This document shows positions 1 to 10,722 of a stretch of DNA of 64,000 bases, in pieces. Every line of letters begins with the position of its first letter. The stretch's first letter is position 1. The stretch comes from Eudorina sp. 2006-703-Eu-15 (Eukaryota; Chlorophyta; Chlorophyceae; Chlamydomonadales; Volvocaceae): positions 1-64,000 of the forward strand of contig BDSI01000048.1 in NCBI GenBank assembly GCA_003117195.1, in the 5' to 3' direction. Made by a program: the position numbers and the translations under genes. The notes below the pieces were generated by a model. It was not told where the DNA came from. It saw nothing but the letters and a program-made list of their open reading frames with translations, and did no database searches.

Positions 1-1
1 C

Positions 2-983
2 GGGCTGTGTGGCCTCCTGGAGTGGCTGGCGGTGCAGGGCGGCCCGGCCTGGGTGAGGGGGTGTACGGCGGGGTGCGTGCTTTGCTTGCCCAGCGTTTGT
101 GCAATCGTGACAGACCCACACTCCGCGGGCTGGAACCGTGCGTCATCGCTGCTGTGCATCTGTCGCGCTGTTCGGTGGTTGTACTTCGGGGTGATATTTT
201 GCGGCCGTTAGTAGTCGATCGACGTGGCCGGGATGGAGGGATCAGCATGCCTACTGAACATGCATGAAAGCATTTGTACGCCCCCGCCCCGCATCTTGAC
301 CTGCCGCGCGGCATACCTGTGCACAGCGGTGCATGACGGCAAGCGACTGTGTGTTGAATCCTCCTGCCGCTGCCTCTCTCCCCTCCCGGGCTGCAGCACT
401 GCCTGGGAGAGAGGCAGACTGTCTTGCTAGCTGCCAGTGACTGACAATTGCCAATGACAAATCCTTCCACAAGGAGAGAAGTGCTCCTTGCTTTTAAGCT
501 CAAGCTTCGGCTCTTATTGCGCGCCCATTCGCACATCCCTCCCTCGCTCCTGCAACATCTCAATGTCGTGATGACTCCCTCCCTCCAACTCCCGACACAG
601 GCAGCTTCGTACCGTTCGAACCATGTGTTGTACATTCTGGCGGGCGTTGAGGGCGACTTGGCCGTCCTGCGGTGCCTGCGGCGGCTGGGGGTGGCCTGGG
701 GCCCGGCGCCCGACGCCCCGCGCACCTTCACCTCTGCGGTGGAGTCCGGCTGCTGCCTGCCGGTGCTGAGGTGGCTGCGCGAGGAGGGCTGCCCGGTGGA
801 CTGGGCGCAGGTCCGCACGGCCCTGGGGAAAGCGGGTGGCGGCGGCGGGTCCGGGGTTCGGAGGGGGGGAATGAGGCCGTGCTGCAGTGGGCTGAGGAGG
901 AGGAGGGCTTGGCGGCGGCGAGGAAGCAGCAGAATGATGATGATGATGCGGCGGCCGGGGTCAGCGGCGGGTCAGACGGATGA
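2..983 (+). CDS. Ankyrin-like repeat protein, 3' part only
   Basis: Partial gene entering from the left edge. Exon 2-52 reads in frame as a GLLEWLAVQGGPAW-type segment and ends at a GTGAGG donor. The next exon starts at 601 after an acacag acceptor, also in phase 0. It encodes two helix-turn-helix units, GDLAVLRCLRRLGVAWGP and CCLPVLRWLREEGCPVDW. This spacing and the G-(D/H)-L-x-V-L-x-x-L pattern match the degenerate ankyrin repeats common in large volvocine gene families. After about 830 the frame is unclear. A further VLQWAEEEEG segment lies one frame over and runs to a stop near 983, so either a short intron (about 810-871) or a one-base error in the G runs separates them. Partner and function are unknown. 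Confidence 0.45.
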
Positions 984-986
984 CGT

Positions 987-2480
987 GTGCGTGAAGCCGT
1001 ACAGGCTCAGTGGGTGACTCAGCTGGGAGAGGTGAAGGAAGCGTGCGGCGGCTGCGTTTGAACACCTGCTGTCGGGAGGCGACCAGCGCGGGTGTCGGGT
1101 GGGTGGTGGGTGGGCGTTCACCGGCAGGTCGGCCTACCCGCAAGCGCAACCGTTTCTGGTTGGGTTGGGTTGGGTTGGATTCGAATGGGTTGGGTTGGGT
1201 TGAGTTGGGATCGGGGTTGAGGGGCGCCAGGTGCTGCGACGCGAATGATAAGGAGCATCACATGACTAAGGCGACGGCAGGCAGGGAGGGAGGGCGATGC
1301 GGTTGCCGCTGGCGGCTGCTCAACGTGCCTGCACACGGTACCGGCTGGCAGGGTTGGTGGGCAGTCCCTGGACCCACCCCGGGCGCCAGTACGGTGGGTC
1401 GGTAGTCGGCAGGAGCTGAGATACATCACCTTCCACATCTGCAGCATGCGGGCTGGAGGAAGGAGGACGCGTAGGAATGGCCGTCGCCGTCGGAGAGCCA
1501 ATGCCGGCAAGATTCAGGATATCAAGGCAGAGATCCTGGGCAGAGGTCCAAGCAGTCGAAACCCTGCCGATACCATGCCCGTATCTCGTTACAGTACGTC
1601 GCGGTGCGGACCGAAACTGGAGAACTCGTACAGCATTGTGGGCGCACGTCGAATACCCTGCATCGGCCAATTGTGCGCTGCGTCTCCGCAGCGGGGATGG
1701 AGTCGGGTGCTGCCGGTCCCGGGCAACACACCGGGCGACATGGGCCGTCGCCCAGTGCCGACGCCCACTCCGCCACCACTTCGCGGCTGGCAGCCTGCTG
1801 CGGACGTCGATACATACACCACATGATTTCAATTTTTTGACACAAACATTCCAGTATGTTTGCACATGGGTTGGGGCGGGCGGGCGGGTTTCATGTCTTA
1901 ACACATATTGGGCATCCAGGAGACTAGGGCGCACCGAGGGTCGCCGGGTCTCGTCCAAATCGGCCGTACGTGCGTGTACCGGTGATGATCACGGCCGCAT
2001 GCGCCGATGCTGCTGTGGGGAGGTGCTTCTGAGGACGCGGAGGCGTTCGCAGGTCTCCTAAAGTACGGCCGTGTAAGAGTGCAGGGTGGAGGAGCGGACG
2101 TGTCACGCGGTGCGGGTCGAGTCGTCCCCCTCGCACAATCCCCCCACCACTTCACGGCCCGGGTCAGGTCAGGGCCTCGCCCCCACTGTCCCAAACCACT
2201 CAATGTCCCACTCACACATCCATTCAACCTTCTCCCTGGGACAAACGTGCAATCAGCTGTGGCCGTCCGTCCCCCGGACACCCTGGAGACATGGAAGACA
2301 TGAAACACATGAAAGCGTGGTCCTACAACACGATCTGTGAACGCGCTGTCCGCCACACGCGCGAAGAGCCTGTGACTGTCTGACTGACTGCAGGGCGTCA
2401 GGCGACGGGGCGGTAGTGTGCCGTCCAGGGTTTGGGGCCGGGCAGCCGTCCTCAGATGTCCGGACCTCCAGCGGCGCCAG
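987..2480. other. Intergenic region between convergent genes
   Basis: The 3' flanks of the ankyrin-like gene (+) and the MSI4-like gene (-) meet here. It holds a TTGGG tandem tract (about 1158-1210) and otherwise only short unconvincing reading frames. No RNA gene or conserved protein segment was recognised. Confidence 0.5.
1158..1210 (+). repeat. TTGGG pentamer tract
   Basis: Imperfect tandem copies of TTGGG, interrupted once by GGATTCGAATGGG. It differs from the TTTTAGGG or TTTAGGG telomere units reported for volvocine algae, so it is a simple intergenic satellite rather than a telomere relic. Confidence 0.8.
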
Positions 2481-5400
2481 CTAGGGTGCGGCGGCCTCCT
2501 GCTTGACCTCCGGCTTCACGGCCTTGGCTGATCCGTCCTTGCCGGCGGGCGACGTGGAGGGCGTGACGGCGGTGCTGCCGCGCATGATGAACTCCCTAAG
2601 GCGGGAGGGGGCCGGCGGGCGGCAGGTAAAAAGGGGCGAGGCCGGACCAGCGGACGACCGACTGCCTTCCGCTCTCTCCGCCCCCCAGTGGTGAGCCCTC
2701 CGGGAGCTCCTTATCTGTCTTGCATCGGGACGCCTCGCCGGCCCCCAGGAAACGTCGTCGGCACCACTCAGTTCATCTTCAGTGAGGGCAAGGTGGATAG
2801 CGGGGCCTCCACGTCGACCTGACTGCTCCACGCAACGCCGGTTCGGCGAGCTGGACGTCGGGTGACCGCGGTGCCTGAGCCCCCAACCCCCCGGGGGGCA
2901 CCTTCCACGCATTACACTGACGGCCTCAGCCCGTAGGGCAGCCAGCCAGCTCCGTACCGTAAAGCAGTGCACCGAATCCGCACATCATCCCCGTTGCACC
3001 TCCTTCCGCTCAACCAGGCCGCCGGCAACGGGCCGGGCCCGGCCTTGTCCACCCGCCCCGTCCGTCCGCACCTCCACCCACCACCCACCACCCACCCACC
3101 CGCACCCCGCCCCGCCCCCGTCCGTCCGCACCTGTGCTGCTCCAGCTCCGCCACCGCCTCCTCGTAGGGCCGGTAGATGAGGTCGTTGATGCGCCAGACC
3201 TGCAGGGTGCCGTCCGGCAGCACATCCACGTTGTTGCTGTCGTTGTCCGACACGCTGATCAGGGTCCAGGGCTCAGTGGGCAGCCACTGGAAGTCCGTCA
3301 CACGCTGCCAGGGGGGGAGGGGAGGGGGAGGGGAGGGGGGCCGGGAGCGGGCAGTCGGTGAGTCAGTCAGATCATGGTCAAAGCAGCAGCGGGGTATGCG
3401 GGACGCGTGGCATTGGGGTGTGGGAGATGTGCAATGGCCCGGCTCAGACCATCCAGACCTCGTAACCGCCACCGTAGCAGCAACCGCAACCGCATCAGGA
3501 GGAGGTTGGGGAGGGGGCCTACCGGGATCCCAGCTTACCCCGAGTCGGTGGCCCAGGTGCTGGAAGATCAGCTGCGGGCCGCCTCCACGGCACGCGCCTC
3601 CTCTTCCGCCGCCCCCTTGCCGCCGCCCGATCCCGCCCCGTCCTTCGCGCCGCTGCCGCGCGGCCGTTTCCGAGCCGGGGCGCCCTTCTCCTTCTCCTTG
3701 TCCCCCGCGTCGCCGGCCCCGCCCCGCCCCCGGCCTCGCCGCCGCTGCCGCCTGGTTCACCCCGGCGCGGCGCGGCCGCTGCCGTCGCCGCCTTGCTGTC
3801 CGCGTCCATCTGGGTCCGCGACAGGTCCCAGATGGCGATGGTGTGGTCCTCGAGCCGCTGGCGAATACATCCTGAGGCGCATGTGTATGTGTAAAGTAAA
3901 AAGATTATATATGTGTGTGTGAGTGTGTGCGTGTGGCGGGCGGGGAAGGGCGGGGCGGGATTGCGCGGGTGGGGCAAGGGACTTGGATAAAAAGGGGTCC
4001 TAGACGCAAGGCCGCATCAACAAAGTCTGGGATGGGGACACGCGGAGAGTCTTGCCCTGCCTACCAACCGTAGCGGAGCGGAGCGGAGCGGAGCGGCCCT
4101 GCCATCCCTCCGCAGCTTTACGCCCACCTAGTTACTCCCACCCTCGCCTGACCGCCGCCCTCACCTTGCAGGTGGGGTGCCACTCCACGTGGATGATCTG
4201 CTCCTGGGAGGGGGAGGAGGAGGAGGAGGCGGAGTTGGAGCCGCCGCTGCGGTGATCGAAATGGAAGAGCCGGTCGGTGCGGGAGGCCATGCGCCTCCGG
4301 TCCCACACCTGCAGGCTGCCGTCATGGGCGCCTGCGGAGGGGGGGGGCCGGAACGCGGTGGAGCAGGGCGGGCGGGGCATGGGGGCAGATTGGACAGATC
4401 AGCTCGGGTGGGGGTGTACAAAAGGGGAAAGGAAGGCGGACGGGGGGCAGGCGGGCAGACCAACCCGCACTAAAGGTAAGGTGGGTGGTAGAAAGGAAGG
4501 TTAGGTGGGTACTTGGTGGTGGGTTAAAGGAAGCAGCCCAGACACACCCAGCCCAGACACACCCAGCCGTAGGTGTGGGGGGGGGGGATGGAGATGTGTT
4601 GGGGAGCAGCTACAGGTCGCGAGGACCACGACTGGTCGGTGAGGATGTGCAGCCTGACCCCCTCCTACCTCCCTCTCCTGGAACCCTCTCCCTCCCCCCA
4701 CCCACCCGTGACCAGCATGTTGTCATCCAGCGGGCACCAGTCCACACACAGGACGTTGATCCCCGCTCCGTGCGCGTCCTCAACCTTCGCCACGCAGCAG
4801 CTGCCCCGCCCCGCCCCCGCCCGCAGGTCCCACGTCAGGATGCGCCCGTCGTCCGCCACACTGATCAGCTGCTCGCAGCCCCCCGGCTGGAACACCAGGT
4901 CGCACACGGCGTCCGTGTGGCCCTCCAGGCGGATGCGGGCTGGGCGGGGGGGGGGGGTGGAGGGGGGAGGGAGGGGGACATAGGGGAGATGGGTGGGCAC
5001 ATTCGAGGGGGAAGGGGGAAAGAGGGTGAGGGTGGGGCCGGGAGACTACCAGGGCGGCAGCCAGGCAGGTAGTCGGGGGAGGCCGGGAGGCGGAGGCGGG
5101 GACGTGCGGAGGTGGGCTTGGTTGGTTGGTTAGAAATGCAAACCCCCCGGTTGGTTGGTTGTACAGACAGGGCGGCCGCTCCCAACACACTATGCACAAC
5201 TACCACTCCGCTCCCATCCCCTCCCTCCCTACCAATGCCCTGTAACTCCTGCCGCCAACCTGCCCATACCCACTCTGGCTCCCCAAGGAAACTCAGATGC
5301 CATAAAGAGCGCCCCTTGGCTCCCCCCCCCCGCCCGCAGACTCACCCACCGGCCGCTCCGAAAGCGCCCCACCCGAGCCCTTATACCCCCACCGCTACCA

Positions 5401-6762
5401 CCATCATCAACGACAGCATCCTGCCCCAACCCCCCATCGCCGACCCCACCCCGAGCCCAACGCGACGCGACGCGCGACCCTACGTTTGAGCTCCGACGGC
5501 TTGCCGACGACGAGGCGGCGGCGGCGGCGGAGGGGGCGGTGAGGGCCGACATGTGGTCCCCAGGTCCCACACCAGCACCAACGTGTCGTTGCCGCCGCTG
5601 CCCACCCGGGCGCCGCAGCGGCGCAGGCCAGCGGGAAGGGCGCGTCGTCCTCATGGCCCACCAGCACCAGATCCGGGACGGACGCCTCCGCGGGGCCGGG
5701 GCTGCTGCCGCCCTCGTCCTCGTCCTCGTCCCTGTCCTTGTTCTTGCCCTTGTTCTTTTTCTTGCCCTTGTCCCTGCCGCCGCGGCCCTGGGGCGGGGCA
5801 CAGCGGCGAGCAGGAGGGTGCGGGTGTGCGGGTGCTGACTCATGGTCCCGGATCAGGACGGACGGACGGACGGACGGACGCCAGCGGAGCAGCGGCGCAA
5901 GCGGGAAACTCATCCACCGCCCGCCGCCCGCCCGCCCGTGCGTACGGCACGGAGTACACACGAATGTACGGCATGTGTGGACGGACGCGAACGGACGGGC
6001 GGATGTCGGGGAAGCCACGCGTGGGGCCCCGCGGTGAGGTGCGGTGCGGTGCGGTGAGGTGCGGTGCGGTGAGGTACGGTGCGGTGCGGTGAGGTGCGGT
6101 GCGGTGAGGTGAGGTGCGGTGCGGTGCGGTGCGGTGAGGTGCGGTGCGGTGCGGTGAGGTGCGGTGCGGTGAGGTGCGGTGCGGTGAGGTGCCCGGACAC
6201 GCCACCGGGCTCACCGACTCCCCACCTCCTATCCGACATCGCCATCGGCCCCGTCGCTCGCGTGTCCAGCCACCCGTCCCCCGTCCCCCCCGGCCCTCAC
6301 GCGGACCCCTCACCCGCACCTTGGGACCGCCGCCTCCGCCTCCGCCGCCTCCGCCGCCGCAAGGCCCTGCGGGTGCGGCCGCCGGTCGGGCTGCCGGTCC
6401 ATGTTCCACACGTACAGCCTGTCCGAGTCGGTGTGGGTGACCACCACCTGGGGCTGCTGAGGCACCTCACGGACCTTGTTCACCTGGAGGGGAGGGGTAG
6501 GGGGAGGGGGGGGTAGGGATGGGTGTGTGGGTGGAAGGGGGAAGGGGGCCGGGGCCTGGGCGCGGGGGTGTTGCGACATCGCACATTTCTAAGGGCCGCC
6601 GTGAGGGCGGCCGTGAGGGCTACCCGGTGTGTTCCGTGTTGCCGCTGCCGCTGTTACGGCGGCTGCTGCAGCTGCCCGTATGCGTAATATGATATAATAC
6701 CCAATGCCCGACCCATACAGTAATAAAAGGCTGCGGTGTCGGAAGAACGCTGTCGATTTGGC

Positions 6763-6798
<36 letters not shown>

Positions 6799-9179
6799 GA
6801 GACCTGAGCCGCGAGAAGCGAGGTCCAGCGTAACAGGCGATGCAAGCGACGGAAGTGAATGATACCTACCCGGAATACGGTACCTGGAACCCGAAATCCG
6901 AATCACCGACAACCCAGATGGTAGTGAATGGTGACGGCGACGTAGAGCATAGGCGCAGGCGCGCGCGCGTGTGTGTGCACGGTTTCTCATGTCGCAGCTC
7001 AATTTTCTTATACACCCCGAAGCGCGGACCAGCGCCATACAGCCGCGTGGCTCGCCCCACCAGCCCAGAGACCCACGGGTCGGTCCCGCTCAAAGGACCA
7101 CCAACTGTGCCCCACCGCGACGCCGCGCGGGCGTCTCCGCGAGAGGGGTTTCCTGCGCCGCCTCCTAGGCCCCCGGCGCCCTCCTCACCTCCCCCGGGTG
7201 GTAGATGGTCTTGACGATCTGCACGTGGGGCGCCTTGGACCTCTCCTGCCAGTTGGACACCGCCTCGCTGGAGGCCACGTGGGGCTGCAGCGGCGGGAGC
7301 AGGGGCAGGGGCAGCAGCAGGGGCAGGAGCAGCAGCAGCGGGAGCAGGAGCAGGAGGGTGCGTGTGTGGTTGTTTGTTTGTCTTGGGGGGCGCGAGGGGT
7401 CAGGGTGGGCGGATGGAGGGCAGGTGACCCAGGGGTGGGGGTGCGGGTGCGGGTGGAGGGCCGTGAGGTGCGTGAGATGGGTGTGCGAGTGGGTGGGTGG
7501 GTGAGGGGCACAAAGCGGAAACCGACTCCTGGCCTGCCCGGTGCTGCTCGGACGATGAGCACCTCTAAGGCAGACAGACAGACAGACAGACAGACAGACA
7601 GGCAACCGTGCGCCGGACAAATGTGTACCTCTTATGTCGTTATGTGTGTCCTTCGGTGTTAAGGCACAGCGCGTATCACCGTGTTTGAAGCGCAGGGTGG
7701 CCCACGCGGCGGCGATGCCGGTGGCGACCGGCGGTGAGTCCTCTCCCCCTGCACCCGCCGCAGCGCCCCGGCCCCCTCCACGGCTGTGGCGCCCCGAGGG
7801 CCCCCTGGAGCGGTGGCGGGCCGCACCCGGGAACCCGACCCCGCAATGCTGACCACCAGCCGCGAAGCCCCCCACACCCGTTTGTACGCCCCCACGCGTG
7901 GCGCCCGTGTGGTTGACCCCGCACTGGCGGACTCCCAGCTCCAGCCCCCGCGCCCCCCTTCTCGATCCCCGCACGCAATTGCTGCGGGCTGATGTGCGAT
8001 ACCTTGAGCACGTCGATGTGTGCGAGGATGAGCGTGTTGGGGGTGGATTCATCCCACACCTGGAGGGGTGGTCAGGAGGGGCCGGGAGAGGGGTCAGAAG
8101 GGGCCGGGAGAGGGGTCAGGAGGGGTCGGGAGAGGGTCGGGGGGGGGTTTCCTGGCGGCCGTCCAGTCGATTCTCTCCCCCCACCCGGCGTTTTGCTTGC
8201 AGGTGGGTACATTGCAATAACGAGGAGAGGATCACACGCACGCAGGGTGGTGTGAGTCTGCGTGGCCAAGGCAGCCGATCCGCACCAGCTGGTAGTCTTC
8301 CGCGACGCCGCGACACCAACAGCGCGCCAAATCGACAGCGTTCTTACGACACCGCAGCCTTTTGTTTACCTTATGAGTCGGGCAATGGGTATATTATATA
8401 CGCATACGGGCAACTATTGGGCGCCTCTCGGCCCCTTGCATGCCACGCACTCCTGTTCTGCCTGCTTAAGAAACACCCATATGCCACATCCTCATTGTCG
8501 TCATTGCCGGCAGCAGCCGCACATAGCGTGCCGGCAGTCCCAGGTAGCAGCAGCAGGGCCGGGGGCAGCAGCAGGGCCGGGGGCAGCAGCAGCAGCCACC
8601 CGCCAGCACCGTGGCCCTCACTCCACTCCCCTCCACTGTGGGCCACATCCCCCATCCATCCATCCATCCATCCATCCATCCATCCATCCATCCATCCATC
8701 CATCCATCCATCCATCCATCCATCCATCGAGCTCTAGGTTCCCGGCCGGATCAGCTGAGAGCCGCTCGACCACATCAGGCCAGGCCAGGTCAGGTCAGGT
8801 GGGACCTCACCAGCTCCAATCACGCCCTTCCCCTTCCCCGAGTTTGAATATGTCTACCAATTTCCTATACCCCCCTTCCCCTCCCCCGGGGGTGCACCAC
8901 TGGTTGGGGACAGCTGGTCGCCGTGTCTCTGGGCCGATCCTCCTCCTCCTCTTCCTCCTCCTCCTGCTGCTGCTGCTCCTCCTCCTGCTGCCGCTGCTGC
9001 TCCTCCTCCTGCTGCTGCTCCTCCTCTTCCTCCTCCCCTTCCAATAGGTTCTGCTCTGCGCCCCTCGACGCCCTGCAAGCCCTCCCGCTCCCTGGCCCCC
9101 CCCCGGTCCCCCCACCTGCTCCGACAGGTATGCCGAGAACTTGGTCTTGTAGCCCAGGTCCTCCACCTTGGGGCCCCAC
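2481..9179 (-). CDS. MSI4: MSI4/FVE-type WD40 histone-binding protein (RBBP4/7 family), 5' end missing, frame breaks
   Basis: Plant MSI4/FVE proteins are WD40 histone chaperone subunits of histone-deacetylase and Polycomb-type complexes. Recognised exons, 5' to 3': 9116-9179 (RWGPK...YLSEQ), 8003-8059 ([13 protein letters not shown]), 7189-7284 (KTIYHPGE), 6320-6483 ([13 protein letters not shown]), 5484-5787 (LVGHEDD, VLVWDLG), 4706-4939 ([16 protein letters not shown]), 4165-4331 ([15 protein letters not shown]), 3539-3871 ([17 protein letters not shown]), 3132-3304 ([24 protein letters not shown]) and 2481-2595, ending in TAG. The HPGE-V-N-x-VRE order and the LIYRPxEE tail are MSI4-specific. 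The N-terminal exon with the usual LYDW...WPSL segment was not found in 9.2-10.7 kb. Four single-base deficits (near 3850, 3720, 3575 and 5610) must be bridged to keep the WD40 frame, so this copy is either damaged or mis-assembled. A Lys/Asp/Glu-rich insert sits in exon 5484-5787. Confidence 0.85.
4072..4097 (+). repeat. GGAGC pentamer microsatellite
   Basis: Five tandem GGAGC units in the MSI4-like intron between exons 3539-3871 and 4165-4331. Confidence 0.8.
6031..6190 (+). repeat. G(A/C)GGT pentamer array in an MSI4-like intron
   Basis: About 32 head-to-tail pentamers mixing GCGGT and GAGGT, lying in intron 5788-6319. Because the unit is five bases, every reading frame stays open and gives spurious [14 protein letters not shown] translations on the minus strand. 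Confidence 0.9.
6671..6765 (-). repeat. Dispersed repeat family B, inverted copy
   Basis: Read on the minus strand this matches the copy at 8271-8480 over about 95 bp: GCGCCAAATCGACAGCGTTC, then ACACCGCAGCCTTTT, then GGTATTATAT and ACGCATACGGGCA. It abuts a GT microsatellite (6762-6795) and lies in an MSI4-like intron. Confidence 0.85.
6762..6795 (+). repeat. (GT)n microsatellite
   Basis: About 16 GT units directly after the inverted family-B copy. Confidence 0.9.
7570..7602 (+). repeat. (CAGA)n microsatellite
   Basis: Tandem GACA/CAGA tetramers in the MSI4-like intron between exons 7189-7284 and 8003-8059. Confidence 0.9.
8271..8480 (+). repeat. Dispersed repeat family B, longest copy
   Basis: About 210 bp starting GCAGCCGATCCGCACCAGCT. 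It contains ACACCGCAGCC, an AT-rich GGGTATATTATATACGC core and ACGGGCAAC, and ends near CGCACTCCTGTTCTGCCTGC. Related copies are at 6671-6765 (inverted), 26002-26138 and 22441-22491. No open reading frame or clear terminal inverted repeats are visible; it may be a short non-autonomous element. Confidence 0.8.
8651..8728 (+). repeat. (CATC)n microsatellite
   Basis: About 19 uninterrupted tetramer units in an MSI4-like intron. Confidence 0.95.
8937..9042 (+). repeat. CTC/CTG trinucleotide-rich tract
   Basis: Mixed TCC, TCT and TGC triplets upstream (gene sense) of exon 8003-8059. On the coding strand of the MSI4-like gene it reads as GGA/GCA-rich intron. Confidence 0.8.
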
Positions 9180-10722
9180 CTGCATCGCAACAACAGGGAG
9201 GGACGGAGCGGGTGAGGAGATGGATCAATGCGCCAGGATGAGAGGTGGGCGCGGGTGCGATGGAGATAGCCAAGGGGGAGGGGCCGGGGGAAAGAGGCCG
9301 CAGCAGCGGTGGCGGAGGCAGCGGCATGGGACAGCGAACGGACGTGCGGCTGGGGTCAAGCAAGGGCTCCCTCCCCAGCGGAGGGACCACCGAGGGCTCC
9401 CGGCCAGCAGTATATACTTCTGGGGGCGGGGGAACAGTATGAGGAGCGCGGACAATGGACTGTCGGCTGGTCTGTGGCATCCGCCCACAGGTTTGCCCCC
9501 GGTGAGTCTTGCGAATGTCACGGTCAGCACAGGTCAGCATACTGGGCTGGCGGTGGCTGCGCGGGTCGGGTGTTGGGGGATTTAGTCCGTAGGGGTGTGG
9601 GTGCAGAGCCGCTCTGTTTAGCATCATAGCTGCGAGTGATTGCGAGCTCGCCTCTGAGATCGTGCTGTCCCCCGCGTGCGGCGACTGTCACGGCGGTTGT
9701 GCAGCGCTCGACAGTGCGTCATGTAGAGGACGCCTCAAGACAATAAGGGCCTTTGCTTCGCACCTGCATGTCTGAGTTGGATAACCAAGGTGATAGTGCA
9801 TGAACCTGCAGGTCGTCAGGTAACGGCCCAGTCAACCGCTCGGAGTCGGCCACAAAGGCCATGCTTTAAATCCTTTCACAGAATGGCAAATATCATTCTT
9901 ACGTACCAATCATACAAGACTGGAATAAGCCTTCGTTTGTAGGCATCAAAATCAGCATCATTCATCGGCGCCATTTGAACAGTGATCAATACATTCCGTT
10001 TTGAGAGCGGAGGCGTCTATGTTTCCGAGTTATTCCGCGCTTTCCCGTAACACGGTCTCTTCGGTCTCGGAGCGCACACTGAACTCTGCCTGTCTGCTCG
10101 ATTTGTAGTTGCAACGCGCTTGGTTTCCACTTAGCACCCCACATGTTGTATTGAGTGTTTCGTCGAGACGGTTTGTCGCTGCATCGAATTGTGTTCGCAT
10201 GACGTCGTATTTACCCATTGCCACTTCAGACATGAGACATCACAACTTCATACAACAAGGATGCCCTAGTCTTGTAGATCAATTGGTTGCTCGCTTTTGG
10301 TACCGTCCGTTAGTCACGTTCAGGACGCTTTGCTCCCCTTGATATGAACGCCACTCTGTAAAAACGCTGTCGCAGAAATTGCTCATTTACAAAATACCTG
10401 CGGAAAGGAGACAGGAGGAGACCAACTGTCAAACGGGTTCGTGGTTTGGTTGTAATGACGGACCCGTGAGTCCGCCCGTGAACTAGCTCTTAAAAGAGCC
10501 GATCTGGCTCTACAAAAGCACCACGAACCAGACCTGTGCTCATGAATACAAGCACATTCTACAGAGATATTGGGAAATTCGCTTTGACTGCCAGAACGAA
10601 CGGCACATGCAGGCGCCGAGAAGGATTTTTGAAAGGGTGAACGACAGTGGTCTACGCGATTAATGTTCGGGGTACCGCTGCCACAACGTTGACGAGTCCG
10701 CAACCCGAAAAGTATTCAGACG
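9180..10722. promoter_or_regulatory. Divergent interval between MSI4-like (-) and AKAP7-like (+) genes
   Basis: GC drops markedly between about 9860 and 10700 compared with the flanks, as expected of volvocine 5' regions. The unresolved first exons and promoters of both divergent genes should lie here. I could not identify either start codon with confidence. Confidence 0.5.

Noticed and set aside
1158..1210. Telomere relic
   Set aside because: The TTGGG unit does not match green-algal telomere repeats and is imperfect.
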